This document shows positions 16,991 to 25,604 of a stretch of 64,000 bases of DNA, in pieces. Location: NCBI RefSeq assembly GCF_018325905.1, contig NZ_AP021901.1, positions 1,922,001 to 1,986,000 on the forward strand. The letters are read 5' to 3'. The stretch's first letter is position 1. Each line of letters starts with the position of its first letter. A program made the translations under genes and the position numbers. The notes below the pieces were generated by a model, which saw only the letters and a list, made by a program, of their open reading frames with translations, did no database searches and had not been told where the DNA came from. This stretch comes from Pseudomonas sp. St316 (GTDB lineage: Bacteria > Pseudomonadota > Gammaproteobacteria > Pseudomonadales > Pseudomonadaceae).

Positions 16991-17841
16991 TGAAACTGGC
17001 GCGTTGTGAGTATTTTGATACTGGGGTTTTTTGGGCGGTGGTTGATGTCGCTCAGAATCAGGTGACACCCATTTGCGGAGAGTTCAAAGACTGGGCACCC
17101 GCGGTGGCGGCCGGGCGCGGTATCAGTTCGGTACGTTTCGCCGGGCCCTCGTTGCCGCTCTCCAAAGTACGTTTGCTGCCGCCTATTGAGCCTGTCAACC
17201 GAGTGGTGGTGGCGGGAGCCAATTACGCCAAGCATCTGGTGGAGTTCGGCTTGCAGGCGCCGGCGCAGCCGGTTGCATTCCTCAAGGCCTATGGCGCGTT
17301 GATTGGCGCCAATGACCCTATCCGCTTTCCTCCGTTGACTGAGGAGCTCGATCACGAAGTCGAGTTGGTCGCGGTCATTGGCACCGATGAGATCGACCTG
17401 GAAAACCCGCTGGCTTGCGTGCTCGGTTACACGGTCGGCAACGACGTCAGTGCCCGAGACCTGCAACGCAGCGGGCCTGCGGGGATTGGCATGGACCTGT
17501 TCGCGGCGAAAAGCCAGGACCAGACCACCGGCCTCGGGCCCTGGATCGTCACCAAGGACGAGTTCCCGGAAGGTTCGCCGCGGCTGCGCCTGACCTTGAA
17601 GGTGAACGGTGAAGTACGTCAGGACGGATCGACAGCGGAAATGACCTGGGATGTCGGTCAACTGATCCGCTTCGTGCAGCAGCGTTCGAGTTTCGCCGGT
17701 GGCGACGTGCTATTCACCGGTTCGCCAGCGGGGGTGGGGATGGGCACCGGTGTGTTCCTCAAGGAAGGCGACGTGGTCGAAGCCAGCGTCGAGGGCATTG
17801 GCACGTTGCGCAATGTGGTCAGTAAAAAGAACTGCGCCTAA
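16990..17841 (+). CDS. Fumarylacetoacetate hydrolase family protein
   Basis: This is a 283-residue FAH-fold enzyme with AGANYAKHL leading into the catalytic domain and metal ligands Glu123, Glu125 (EVE) and Asp152 (GNDVSARD). It is similar in size and layout to the enzyme at 3524 and shares its short N-terminus (MKLARCEYF against MRLARVEVA), suggesting an old duplication. The ATG at 16990 overlaps the amidohydrolase stop codon by one base and is preferred over an upstream frame start at 16939. Confidence 0.88.
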   Translation: MKLARCEYFDTGVFWAVVDVAQNQVTPICGEFKDWAPAVAAGRGISSVRFAGPSLPLSKVRLLPPIEPVNRVVVAGANYAKHLVEFGLQAPAQPVAFLKAYGALIGANDPIRFPPLTEELDHEVELVAVIGTDEIDLENPLACVLGYTVGNDVSARDLQRSGPAGIGMDLFAAKSQDQTTGLGPWIVTKDEFPEGSPRLRLTLKVNGEVRQDGSTAEMTWDVGQLIRFVQQRSSFAGGDVLFTGSPAGVGMGTGVFLKEGDVVEASVEGIGTLRNVVSKKNCA

Positions 17842-17854
17842 TCGAGAGCCAAAC

Positions 17855-18757
17855 ATGAACGCCAATAAAGAAAAAGTAGTCGTCGTCGGTGCTGGCTTGA
17901 TGGGTACCGGTATTGCACATGCGTTCGCCAGCTCCGGGTTCAACACGTTGCTGGTCGATACCAATGCCGCCTCATTGACAAATGCCAGGGCGAGCATCGA
18001 AAAGATCCTTGCCGATGGTGTGCGCCTGGGCAAAGTCAGTGACGAAAAAGCCCAGCAGTCCCTGGCCAACCTGCTGACCTGCAGCGACCTGAGCGAAGCC
18101 GCGAGTGGCGCAAATTGGTTGGTGGAGACGGTGTCCGAGCAGTTGGCGGTGAAGAAAACCGTTATCGCTCAGGCGGCGCCACTGCTGGCACCGGACGCGA
18201 TTATCGCGACCAATACTTCGGCCCTCAGCGTGACCGAAATTGCTGCGTCGGTGGACTGTTCGGATCGCGTGATCGGCATGCACTTCTTCAACCCCGTGCA
18301 CAAGATGAAGCTGGTGGAGCTGGTGCGAGGGTTGGCCACTCGCGATGAAGTCGTGGCGCGTACGCGCACCCTGTGTGAGCAGATCGGCAAAACCTCTATC
18401 GTCGTCAATGAATCGCCAGGACTGACCACCAGCCGCATGTCTGCGCTCTTGGGTAACGAGGCGATGTGGATGCTCCAGGAGGGTACGGCGACCGCCGAAG
18501 ACATCGACACGGCGTTGCGCCTGGGCTTCAACCATCCGATGGGACCATTGGAGCTGGGTGACCTGACTGGTTGGGATACGCGGTTGTCGGTGCTGCGCTA
18601 TTTGCACCAGACCCTGGGCGAAAAATTCCGGCCTTGCCCGCTGATCATCAAAATGGTTGCCGCCGGGCGGCTGGGTCGCAAGTCGGGGCAGGGGGTCTAC
18701 CGCTATGAAGAGGGTAAACAAGTTCCGGGTTCGGGGCTCAAGGCGAGCGCGCTATGA
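17855..18757 (+). CDS. 3-hydroxyacyl-CoA dehydrogenase
   Basis: This 300-residue protein has the N-terminal Rossmann motif VVVGAGLMGTGIAHAF, the catalytic region GMHFFNPVHKMKLVELV and the C-terminal NHPMGPLELGDLTGWD of the PaaH/HBD family. It oxidises L-3-hydroxyacyl-CoA to 3-ketoacyl-CoA with NAD. Its stop codon overlaps the thiolase ATG (18754-18757), so hydroxyacyl oxidation and thiolysis are produced together. Confidence 0.92.
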   Translation: MNANKEKVVVVGAGLMGTGIAHAFASSGFNTLLVDTNAASLTNARASIEKILADGVRLGKVSDEKAQQSLANLLTCSDLSEAASGANWLVETVSEQLAVKKTVIAQAAPLLAPDAIIATNTSALSVTEIAASVDCSDRVIGMHFFNPVHKMKLVELVRGLATRDEVVARTRTLCEQIGKTSIVVNESPGLTTSRMSALLGNEAMWMLQEGTATAEDIDTALRLGFNHPMGPLELGDLTGWDTRLSVLRYLHQTLGEKFRPCPLIIKMVAAGRLGRKSGQGVYRYEEGKQVPGSGLKASAL

Positions 18758-19929
18758 AAGACATCGTCATCGTTGATGCCGTACGTACGCCAATCGGCAA
18801 GTTCCGTGGCGGCCTTGCCAGCGTGCGCGCCGATCATCTTGGGTCGCTGGTGCTCAACCGCTTGCTGGAGCGGGTCGATGTGTCGCCGAATCTGGTCGAT
18901 GATGTGATCTTCGGTTGCGTCACGCAAATCGGTGAGCAGTCCGCCAACATCGCCCGCACAGCCTTGCTCGGTGCCGGATGGCCAGTGACTGTTCCGGGGC
19001 TGACCATCGACCGCAAATGTGGTTCGGGTGAAGTGGCGGTGCATGTGGCTGCTGGCGCTATTGCTGCTGGCGCCGCTGATGTCGTGGTGGCGGGGGGCGC
19101 GGAAAACATGAGCCGCGTGCCCATGGGCAGCAATCGCGAAATTCACGGCGAGGCGTTTGGCTGGATGGTGGCGCAGCGTTATGAACTGACTGGTCAAGGC
19201 GAGGCAGCCGAGCGTATCGCCGACAAATGGGGGCTCAGCCGTGATGCCCTGGATGATTTTGCGTTCGCCAGTCATCAGCGCGCCGCCTCGGCGTCCGATG
19301 CCGGTTATTTCGATCATGAAATCGTGCCGGTTGCGGTCGAGGAGTTGTCTGAGCGGGTGCTGGCGGCGCCGGCCGCTGTGTTGCGTCAGGATGAAACCAT
19401 TCGTCGTGACACGTCGCGGGAAAAGCTGTCGACGCTTAAGACCAGTTTTCGTCCGGACACTGGACGCATTACGGCTGGCAACTCGTCGCAGATCTCCGAT
19501 GGTGCTGCGGCTTTATTGTTGATGAGTGCCGAAACCGCGAAAAAACTCGGGCTCAGGGCGCGCGCGCGGGTTGTGGCCTTCACCACGGTCGGTTCCGATC
19601 CGACGTTGATGCTCACAGGCCCCATCGATGCCACCTGGAAGGTATTGAGCAAGGCCGGGCTGAGCATCAACGACATCGACCTGTTCGAAGTCAATGAGGC
19701 GTTTGCCTCCGTGCCGCTGGCGTGGATGCGGGAAACCGGTGTGCCTCACGATAAGTTGAACGTCAACGGTGGCGCCATCGCCCTCGGTCATCCGTTGGGT
19801 GCCAGCGGTGCGCGATTGATGACGACTTTGTTGAACGAGCTCGAACGCCGTGGTGGTCGTTTTGGCCTGCAAGCCATTTGCTGCGCTGGCGGCATGGGCA
19901 CGGCGACCATCATCGAACGGCTCGATTGA
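18754..19929 (+). CDS. Acetyl-CoA acetyltransferase / 3-ketoacyl-CoA thiolase
   Basis: The 391-residue thiolase has the nucleophilic Cys89 in DRKCGSGE, NVNGGAIALGHPLGASG with the active His, and the second Cys in CCAGGMGTA. All catalytic elements are present, unlike the thiolase-like protein at 5586. It should cleave a 3-ketoacyl-CoA from the pathway to acetyl- or propionyl-CoA. Confidence 0.93.
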   Translation: MKDIVIVDAVRTPIGKFRGGLASVRADHLGSLVLNRLLERVDVSPNLVDDVIFGCVTQIGEQSANIARTALLGAGWPVTVPGLTIDRKCGSGEVAVHVAAGAIAAGAADVVVAGGAENMSRVPMGSNREIHGEAFGWMVAQRYELTGQGEAAERIADKWGLSRDALDDFAFASHQRAASASDAGYFDHEIVPVAVEELSERVLAAPAAVLRQDETIRRDTSREKLSTLKTSFRPDTGRITAGNSSQISDGAAALLLMSAETAKKLGLRARARVVAFTTVGSDPTLMLTGPIDATWKVLSKAGLSINDIDLFEVNEAFASVPLAWMRETGVPHDKLNVNGGAIALGHPLGASGARLMTTLLNELERRGGRFGLQAICCAGGMGTATIIERLD

Positions 19930-19930
19930 G

Positions 19931-20434
19931 ATGGCGCGCCTACCGCTGGTTTCGCTGGAGGCCATGCCGGTTGCGTTGCAGGACGCAGTCGAGCGTGGTC
20001 GGTACAGCCGCATGCTCAGTTCCACGACGCCGGTTCAGGTCTGGGCGCATCGACCGGCGGTAGCGCTGGCTTGGCTGGGCTTGATGGAGAGCTTGCACAA
20101 CGACAGTGTGCTCGATGAGCGCTTGCGCGAGCTGGTGCGGCTGAAGATTGCCAGCATCACCACCTGCAAGGCCTGCCAACTGGCGCGTAAGTCCGATGCG
20201 GTCACTGAGGAAGATATTGCGTGCATGGCAACGGACAGCGCGTCCTTCACGCCAGCCGAGCGCGCTGCGCTGCGTTATGCCGAGTTGTTTGCCGGCGACT
20301 ACCTGGCAATTGACGACACCGATTTCCTCCAGCTTGGGGACTTCTTCTCCACGGCCCAAGTGGTAGAGCTTGGGCTGTATTGCGCGCTGATGTTGGCTGG
20401 AGGTCGTATGACCCTGGTGCAGCAGGCCTATTGA
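19931..20434 (+). CDS. Carboxymuconolactone-decarboxylase/AhpD-like protein
   Basis: This 167-residue helical protein has LRELVRLKIASITTCKACQLARKSDA, the CxxC-bearing helix of the CMD/AhpD family (with Lys in place of the usual third-position aromatic). Members are small peroxidases or lactone decarboxylases. The ATG is at 19931, one base after the thiolase stop codon. It is the last gene of the 15926 operon. Its reaction here is unknown. Confidence 0.78.
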   Translation: MARLPLVSLEAMPVALQDAVERGRYSRMLSSTTPVQVWAHRPAVALAWLGLMESLHNDSVLDERLRELVRLKIASITTCKACQLARKSDAVTEEDIACMATDSASFTPAERAALRYAELFAGDYLAIDDTDFLQLGDFFSTAQVVELGLYCALMLAGGRMTLVQQAY

Positions 20435-20457
20435 TACCTTCGATGTCGAGGTATATA

Positions 20458-20482
20458 TGATCTATTTTTTAATAAGTGTCCA
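20458..20482. promoter_or_regulatory. 25-bp dyad operator, P450 gene
   Basis: TGATCT, 13 AT-rich bases, TGTCCA. The right half is near consensus, the left half is weak. It ends 91 bases before the P450 start. Confidence 0.5.
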
Positions 20483-20573
20483 ATAGTGTTCGGGCAAGGC
20501 CTATGATTGGCCGTAAAGTATGGCCTTAAGCGAGCTTTCTTGAAAAATAATGACAAAAATTACGGAGACGATC

Positions 20574-21851
20574 ATGTCCACACCCGCACAGAGTGACCTG
20601 GTCAAGGTTTTTACTGACGTAGCCAGTAATTATCGCGGCACCAGCGATATCGACTTGCACGCGGTCTACCGCGACATGCGCGCCAACTCGCCGGTGCTGC
20701 AAGACAATTTCATGGCCCGGCTGGGCGTGCCCTCGATTGCCGGGCTGGATGCCAGTCGACCGACCTTCACATTGTTCAAGTACGACGATGTCATGGCTGT
20801 CATGCGTGACGCCGGCACCTTCACGAGTGGTTTCATCGCGGAAGGGCTGGGTGCGTTTTTCGATGGCTTGATCCTCACGGCAATGGACGGGGATGCCCAC
20901 AAGAACATCCGTAACCTGTTGCAGCCGGTCTTCATGCCGGAGACGGTGAATCGCTGGAAAGAAACCAAGATCGACCGGGTGATTCGCGAGGAATACCTCA
21001 AGCCGATGGTGCAGGCCAAAGGCGCGGACCTGATGGATTTCGCGCTGTATTTCCCCATCCGGGTAATTTACTCGTTGATCGGCTTCCCCGAGGACCGTCC
21101 CGAGCAGATCGAGCAATACGCTGCCTGGGCCCTGGCCATTCTGGCGGGTCCGCAAGTCGACCCGGAAAAAGCCGCGGCTGCCCGGGGCGCCGCCATGCAA
21201 GCGGCGCAGTCCTTGTATGATGTGGTGAAAGTAGTCGTGGCCGAGCGTCGCGCAAGCGGGGCATCGGGCGATGATCTGATCAGCCGGCTGATTAACGCCG
21301 AATACCAGGGTCGCTCCCTGGACGATCATGAGATTGCCACCTTTGTGCGTTCGCTGCTTCCGGCTGCCAGTGAAACCACAACCCGAACCTTCGGCACCTT
21401 GATGTCCTTGCTTCTGCAAAATCCGGACGTACTGGAGCGGGTGCGCAATGACCGCAGCCTCGTGAACAAGGCCATCGATGAAGCGGTGCGCTTTGAACCG
21501 GTGGCTACTTTCAAGGTGCGTCAGGCCGCTAAAGACCTGGAGATTCGTGGCGTGCCCATCCCTAAGGGGGCGATGGTGCAATGCATTGTCACTTCCGCCA
21601 ACCGCGATGAAGAGGCGTTCGAAAATGCCGATCAATTCGACATCGACCGAAAACCCAAACCCTCGTTCGGCTTCGGCTTCGGTCCGCACATGTGTATCGG
21701 TCAGTTCGTTGCCAAAACCGAGATCAACTGTGCGCTGAATGCCATCCTCGACCTCATGCCCAACATTCGCCTCGACCCGAGCAAACCCGGCCCGCAAATC
21801 GTCGGCGCGCAGCTGCGCGGCCCGCACTACCTGCATGTGCAGTGGGACTGA
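20574..21851 (+). CDS. Cytochrome P450
   Basis: This soluble bacterial P450 has 425 residues. The heme loop is FGFGFGPHMCIG with thiolate Cys374, the ExxR pair is in DEAVRFEP, and the I helix reads LPAASETTTRTFG, keeping the acid-alcohol pair. ATG 20574 has an ACGGAG ribosome site; the frame also opens at 20550. It likely hydroxylates the substrate or a side chain, with the ferredoxin at 1464 as a possible electron donor. It carries its own dyad operator. Confidence 0.92.
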   Translation: MSTPAQSDLVKVFTDVASNYRGTSDIDLHAVYRDMRANSPVLQDNFMARLGVPSIAGLDASRPTFTLFKYDDVMAVMRDAGTFTSGFIAEGLGAFFDGLILTAMDGDAHKNIRNLLQPVFMPETVNRWKETKIDRVIREEYLKPMVQAKGADLMDFALYFPIRVIYSLIGFPEDRPEQIEQYAAWALAILAGPQVDPEKAAAARGAAMQAAQSLYDVVKVVVAERRASGASGDDLISRLINAEYQGRSLDDHEIATFVRSLLPAASETTTRTFGTLMSLLLQNPDVLERVRNDRSLVNKAIDEAVRFEPVATFKVRQAAKDLEIRGVPIPKGAMVQCIVTSANRDEEAFENADQFDIDRKPKPSFGFGFGPHMCIGQFVAKTEINCALNAILDLMPNIRLDPSKPGPQIVGAQLRGPHYLHVQWD

Positions 21852-21875
21852 TGGGCGCTTGGGTCTGATTTAATA

Positions 21876-21900
21876 TGAACACAAATAAAAAATGTGTTTA
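21876..21900. promoter_or_regulatory. 25-bp dyad operator, second amidohydrolase operon
   Basis: TGAACA, 13 AT-rich bases, TGTTTA. Eleven of twelve half-site bases match. It lies 64 bases upstream of the amidohydrolase start at 21965. Confidence 0.72.
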
Positions 21901-21964
21901 ATTAAATCAAGATGTGCACTATGATTCAGGCACAACAACAAGCCCGAATGCGAAGGGGAAAACA

Positions 21965-23272
21965 ATGAAAGTTGAAGATCTGATTCTCGTCAGTGTCGAT
22001 GACCACGCGATCGAGCCGCCAAATGCCTTTGCTCGTCACATGCCTGCCCGTTTCAAGGGGCGCGAGCCGCATGTGATCAAGAAAGGCGATCGCGATGTTT
22101 GGGTGTTCGAGGAGCAGGCCACTGGCTACATGGGCCTCAACTCCGTGGTCGGCCGACCCAAAGAGGAATACGGCATGGAGCCGCTGGGCTACGAGCAGAT
22201 GCGTCGTGGCACCTGGAGTATCAAGGACCGCGTCGACGATATGAACGCCAACGGCGTGCTCGGTTCATTGTGCTTTCCTACCTTCCCGGGTTTTGCCGGG
22301 CAACGTTTCCAGGTGCACGCTGACCGTGACGTGTCGATGGCGGCCATCCAGGCTTACAACGACTGGCATTTGCATGACTGGTGCAATGCAGCGCCAGGCC
22401 GTTTCATCCCGCTGATGATCGTGCCGTGGTGGGACATGAAGGCCGCTGCCGCCGAGGTCGAGCGCCTGGCCAAGCAGGGGGTGCACGCGCTATCGCTGTC
22501 GGATAACCCGGCCATTCACGGTTACCCGTCGATTCACAGCGATTACTGGGACCCGTTGTGGAAGGCCTGCAGCGATAACAAGGTGGTGATCTGCTGTCAC
22601 ATCGGTACCGGCGTAAAAGCCAACCACGCATCGGATTTGTCACCCATCGATGCCTGGATTACCTCCATGCCGATTTCCATCGCCAACTCCGCCGCCGACT
22701 GGATCTGGGCGCCCATGTGGAAAAAATTCCCGGACCTGCGCATGGCGCTTTCCGAAGGCGGTATCGGTTGGATTCCTTACCTGCTGGAGCGGGCTGACTT
22801 CACCCACCGTCATCACAACGCCTGGACCAACTCCAATTTCGACGGAAAAATGCCCAGTGACATTTTCAACAAGCACTTCATCACGTGCTTCATCGAAGAT
22901 AATTTCGGCCTGAAAAACCTCGATTACTTGAACGCCGAGATGGTCACCTGGGAAAGCGATTACCCGCACTCCGACTGCACCTGGCCAAACTCGCCGGAAA
23001 CCGCCTGGGAAGGGTTGCAGCACCTGCCCAAGGAGATGATCGACAAGGTCACTCACTTGAATGCCATGCGTGAGTTTTCCTTCGATCCGTTCTCCATCCA
23101 TGGCCGGGAAAACTGCACGGTCGGCGCGCTACGGGCTCAGGCCACGCACGTCAGCATCGAGCCTGCCCTGGGCCTGGGCGGCGCCGATCATGGTCGCCAT
23201 GACAACAAGCCGGTCACCTCCGGCGACATCAATGCGATGTTCGCCCAGGCTGACGCGCAAACCGCGTTGTAA
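21965..23272 (+). CDS. ACMSD-like amidohydrolase, long form
   Basis: At 435 residues this protein is longer than the amidohydrolase at 15926. Its N-terminus reads LVSVDDHAIEPP, the metal-site start common to large amidohydrolases of steroid- and aromatic-degrading bacteria. CHIGTG and LSEGGIGWIP supply the middle His/Glu elements, and WESDYPHSD the final Asp. AAGGGGAA precedes ATG 21965. It probably decarboxylates or hydrolyses a ring-opened intermediate. Confidence 0.85.
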   Translation: MKVEDLILVSVDDHAIEPPNAFARHMPARFKGREPHVIKKGDRDVWVFEEQATGYMGLNSVVGRPKEEYGMEPLGYEQMRRGTWSIKDRVDDMNANGVLGSLCFPTFPGFAGQRFQVHADRDVSMAAIQAYNDWHLHDWCNAAPGRFIPLMIVPWWDMKAAAAEVERLAKQGVHALSLSDNPAIHGYPSIHSDYWDPLWKACSDNKVVICCHIGTGVKANHASDLSPIDAWITSMPISIANSAADWIWAPMWKKFPDLRMALSEGGIGWIPYLLERADFTHRHHNAWTNSNFDGKMPSDIFNKHFITCFIEDNFGLKNLDYLNAEMVTWESDYPHSDCTWPNSPETAWEGLQHLPKEMIDKVTHLNAMREFSFDPFSIHGRENCTVGALRAQATHVSIEPALGLGGADHGRHDNKPVTSGDINAMFAQADAQTAL

Positions 23273-23382
23273 GTTGTCGCTGCTCCCACAGTCGCCGGCC
23301 AATGGCGGCTGTGGAGCGGTTGCCGTTCTGTGGTCGCTTCGTTCGAAGCGATTGCGCCTGTGTTGAGCGTGAGAGAGCGCAT

Positions 23383-24531
23383 ATGGCCATCAGTCAATTT
23401 TCCTACAGCAGTATTCCTCCCGAGGCGGAAGCGCTTCGCCCAGAGGTGCGAGCGTTCATTCACGACACGCTGGCCGATTATCCTCCCACCCTGAGTGCGC
23501 GGTCCTGGATGGGGTTCGACGCCGAGTTCAGCAAGAAACTCGGCGCCAGGGGCTGGGTCGGCATGGCCTTGCCCAACGCCTACGGCGGTGCACAGGCGAG
23601 CCCGTTTGCCCGCTATGTGATTATCGAAGAGTTGCTGGCTGCCGGTGCGCCGGTATCGGCTCATTGGATCGCCGACCGGCAAAGCGGGCCGCTGATCAAT
23701 CGTTTCGGCACCGAGCAGCAAAAACAGCATTACCTGCCGGCCATTTGCCGGGGTGAAAGCTACTTCTGCATTGGCATGAGCGAGCCCAATTCCGGTTCGG
23801 ACCTGGCGTCGATCAAAAGCACTGCGGTGCGTGAGGGCGATGATTGGCTGGTCAATGGCCAGAAGGTCTGGACCACCAACGCCCACCATTCGCACTACAT
23901 GATTGCCCTGGTGCGTACCGGTGAGAAACAGGCCGCCAGGCATGAGGGCATGTCGCAATTCATCGTCGATCTGAGCCTGCCCGGCATCACCATCCGACCG
24001 ATTCGCGACCTGGCCGGTGGCGAGCACTTCAACGAAGTGTTTTTCGACAATGTGCGGCTGCCCGCCGACGCCTTGATCGGCACTGAAGGCAAAGGGTGGG
24101 ACCAGGTCACCGCTGAACTGGCCTTCGAGCGCAGCGGCCCTGAGCGGTTCCTCAGTTGCATGGCCTTGTTGAAAACGCTGATTGACGCGGTGGGTAAGAC
24201 ACCCAATGCGCTACAGGCGCGGGAGATCGGGCGGCTTTCGGCCAAGTTGCTGACACTGCGCAATATGTCGTTGTCGGTCACGGCACAGCTGGCAGCGGGT
24301 GAGCATCCGGCCTGGGCGGCTTCCTGCGTGAAGGACTTGGGCAATGCCTTTGAGCAGGAAATTCCCGAGGTTGCCCAGCTGTTACTGGAAACCGAACCAC
24401 GGCAAGACGGCGGCAGCGAACATGCACGGGTGCTGGCCTACCTGACTCAGATGGCGCCCTCATTCTCACTGCGCGGGGGCACGCGCGAAATTCTACGCGG
24501 CATCATTGCCCGCGGGTTGGGGTTGCGATAA
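23383..24531 (+). CDS. Acyl-CoA dehydrogenase, alpha-like subunit
   Basis: This 382-residue acyl-CoA dehydrogenase has GMSEPNSGSDLAS, QKVWTTNAHHSHYMI for FAD and substrate binding, and LRGGTREILRGIIARGLGLR at the C-terminus. Its stop codon overlaps the next ATG by one base. Adjacent unequal ACAD genes often form alpha2beta2 heterotetramers in side-chain degradation (ChsE1-ChsE2 type). ATG 23383 follows GAGAGAGC. Confidence 0.9.
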   Translation: MAISQFSYSSIPPEAEALRPEVRAFIHDTLADYPPTLSARSWMGFDAEFSKKLGARGWVGMALPNAYGGAQASPFARYVIIEELLAAGAPVSAHWIADRQSGPLINRFGTEQQKQHYLPAICRGESYFCIGMSEPNSGSDLASIKSTAVREGDDWLVNGQKVWTTNAHHSHYMIALVRTGEKQAARHEGMSQFIVDLSLPGITIRPIRDLAGGEHFNEVFFDNVRLPADALIGTEGKGWDQVTAELAFERSGPERFLSCMALLKTLIDAVGKTPNALQAREIGRLSAKLLTLRNMSLSVTAQLAAGEHPAWAASCVKDLGNAFEQEIPEVAQLLLETEPRQDGGSEHARVLAYLTQMAPSFSLRGGTREILRGIIARGLGLR

Positions 24532-25604
24532 TGCGCGAGATATTTGAAACGACGATTGAACGCCTGTTTGCCGATGTGGCGACGCCGGCTTATGTGATGG
24601 GTTGTGAAGGCGGCGAATGGCCGGCCGAATTATGGGCCGCGCTGGACGAGTCGGGCTTTACCCAGGCGGGTGTCACCGAAGCGCTGGGAGGTGCTGAAGC
24701 CAGTTGGGCCGATATGTATGTGCTGGTCCGTGCCGCCGGGCGCTTTTCGGTGCCCGCGCCATTGGGTGAGGCCCTGCTCGCCAACTGGCTACTGAGCAAG
24801 GCCGGCCTGGAGGGCAGGGCAGGCGCCCTGAGCATGGCGGCCAGCGCTGATCTGGTGCTCGATGGCGAGCGCGTTCATGGCGCTGCCTATTCGGTCCCTT
24901 GGGGGCGCAATGTCGAAGCGCTGGTAGCGATTGCCAATAGCGTAACCGGTGTCCCACATGTGGTGTTGCTTGAGCGCAGTGCTGCCAGCGAACTCACGCC
25001 GAGCTTGAATGTGGCGGGCGAGCCACGGGATGACCTGGGGTTCACCAGTGCCCAGGTACTGGCGCAAGCGCCGCTACCCGCCGGGCTCGACGCCGATGTC
25101 CTGGAACTGGGCGGTGCGATGCTGCGTGCGGCGCAGACCGCCGGGGCTTTGCACGCGCTATTGGACATGACCGCCAACTACGCCGGCGAACGCAAACAGT
25201 TCGGGAAGGCCATTGGTTCGTTCCAGGCCATTCAACAGCAATTGGCGGTATTCGCCGAACAGGCTGCTGCCGCCGGCATTGCCGCCGAGGCCGCCTTTGC
25301 AGAGTCCCGTTGGGGCCTGGCCGCGCTGACCATTGCTGCCGCGAAAATCAGCACGGCAGAAGCGGCCAGTGTTGGCGCCGGCATTGCGCATTCCGTGCAT
25401 GGGGCTATCGGGTTTACCGAGGAGTACCCCCTGCATTTGCTCACGCGGCGGTTGTGGGCGTGGCGCAGCGAATTCGGATCGGCCAGCGTTTGGAGTCAAC
25501 GTTTCGGCGCTCAAATATGCCAGGGAGGCAGCGATGGATACTGGCCGTTGCTGACCAGCCACGGCCAGCAATCCTTAATCTGCCCTGCGAGTAACCCGGC
25601 ATGA
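24531..25604 (+). CDS. Acyl-CoA dehydrogenase, beta-like subunit
   Basis: The 357-residue protein is a divergent acyl-CoA dehydrogenase. It has TANYAGERKQFGKAIGSFQAIQQ, the conserved helix near residue 215, and SVHGAIGFTEEYPLHLLTRRLWAWRSEFG near the end. The N-terminal half lacks a clear FAD loop. It is most likely the partner of the gene at 23383, with which it overlaps. The C-terminal 30 residues are unlike the family, perhaps because of the overlap with the next gene. Confidence 0.85.
   Translation: MREIFETTIERLFADVATPAYVMGCEGGEWPAELWAALDESGFTQAGVTEALGGAEASWADMYVLVRAAGRFSVPAPLGEALLANWLLSKAGLEGRAGALSMAASADLVLDGERVHGAAYSVPWGRNVEALVAIANSVTGVPHVVLLERSAASELTPSLNVAGEPRDDLGFTSAQVLAQAPLPAGLDADVLELGGAMLRAAQTAGALHALLDMTANYAGERKQFGKAIGSFQAIQQQLAVFAEQAAAAGIAAEAAFAESRWGLAALTIAAAKISTAEAASVGAGIAHSVHGAIGFTEEYPLHLLTRRLWAWRSEFGSASVWSQRFGAQICQGGSDGYWPLLTSHGQQSLICPASNPA

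Noticed and set aside
20526..21836. Minus frame of 436 residues over the first P450
   Set aside because: Antisense shadow; the P450 frame holds heme and ExxR motifs.
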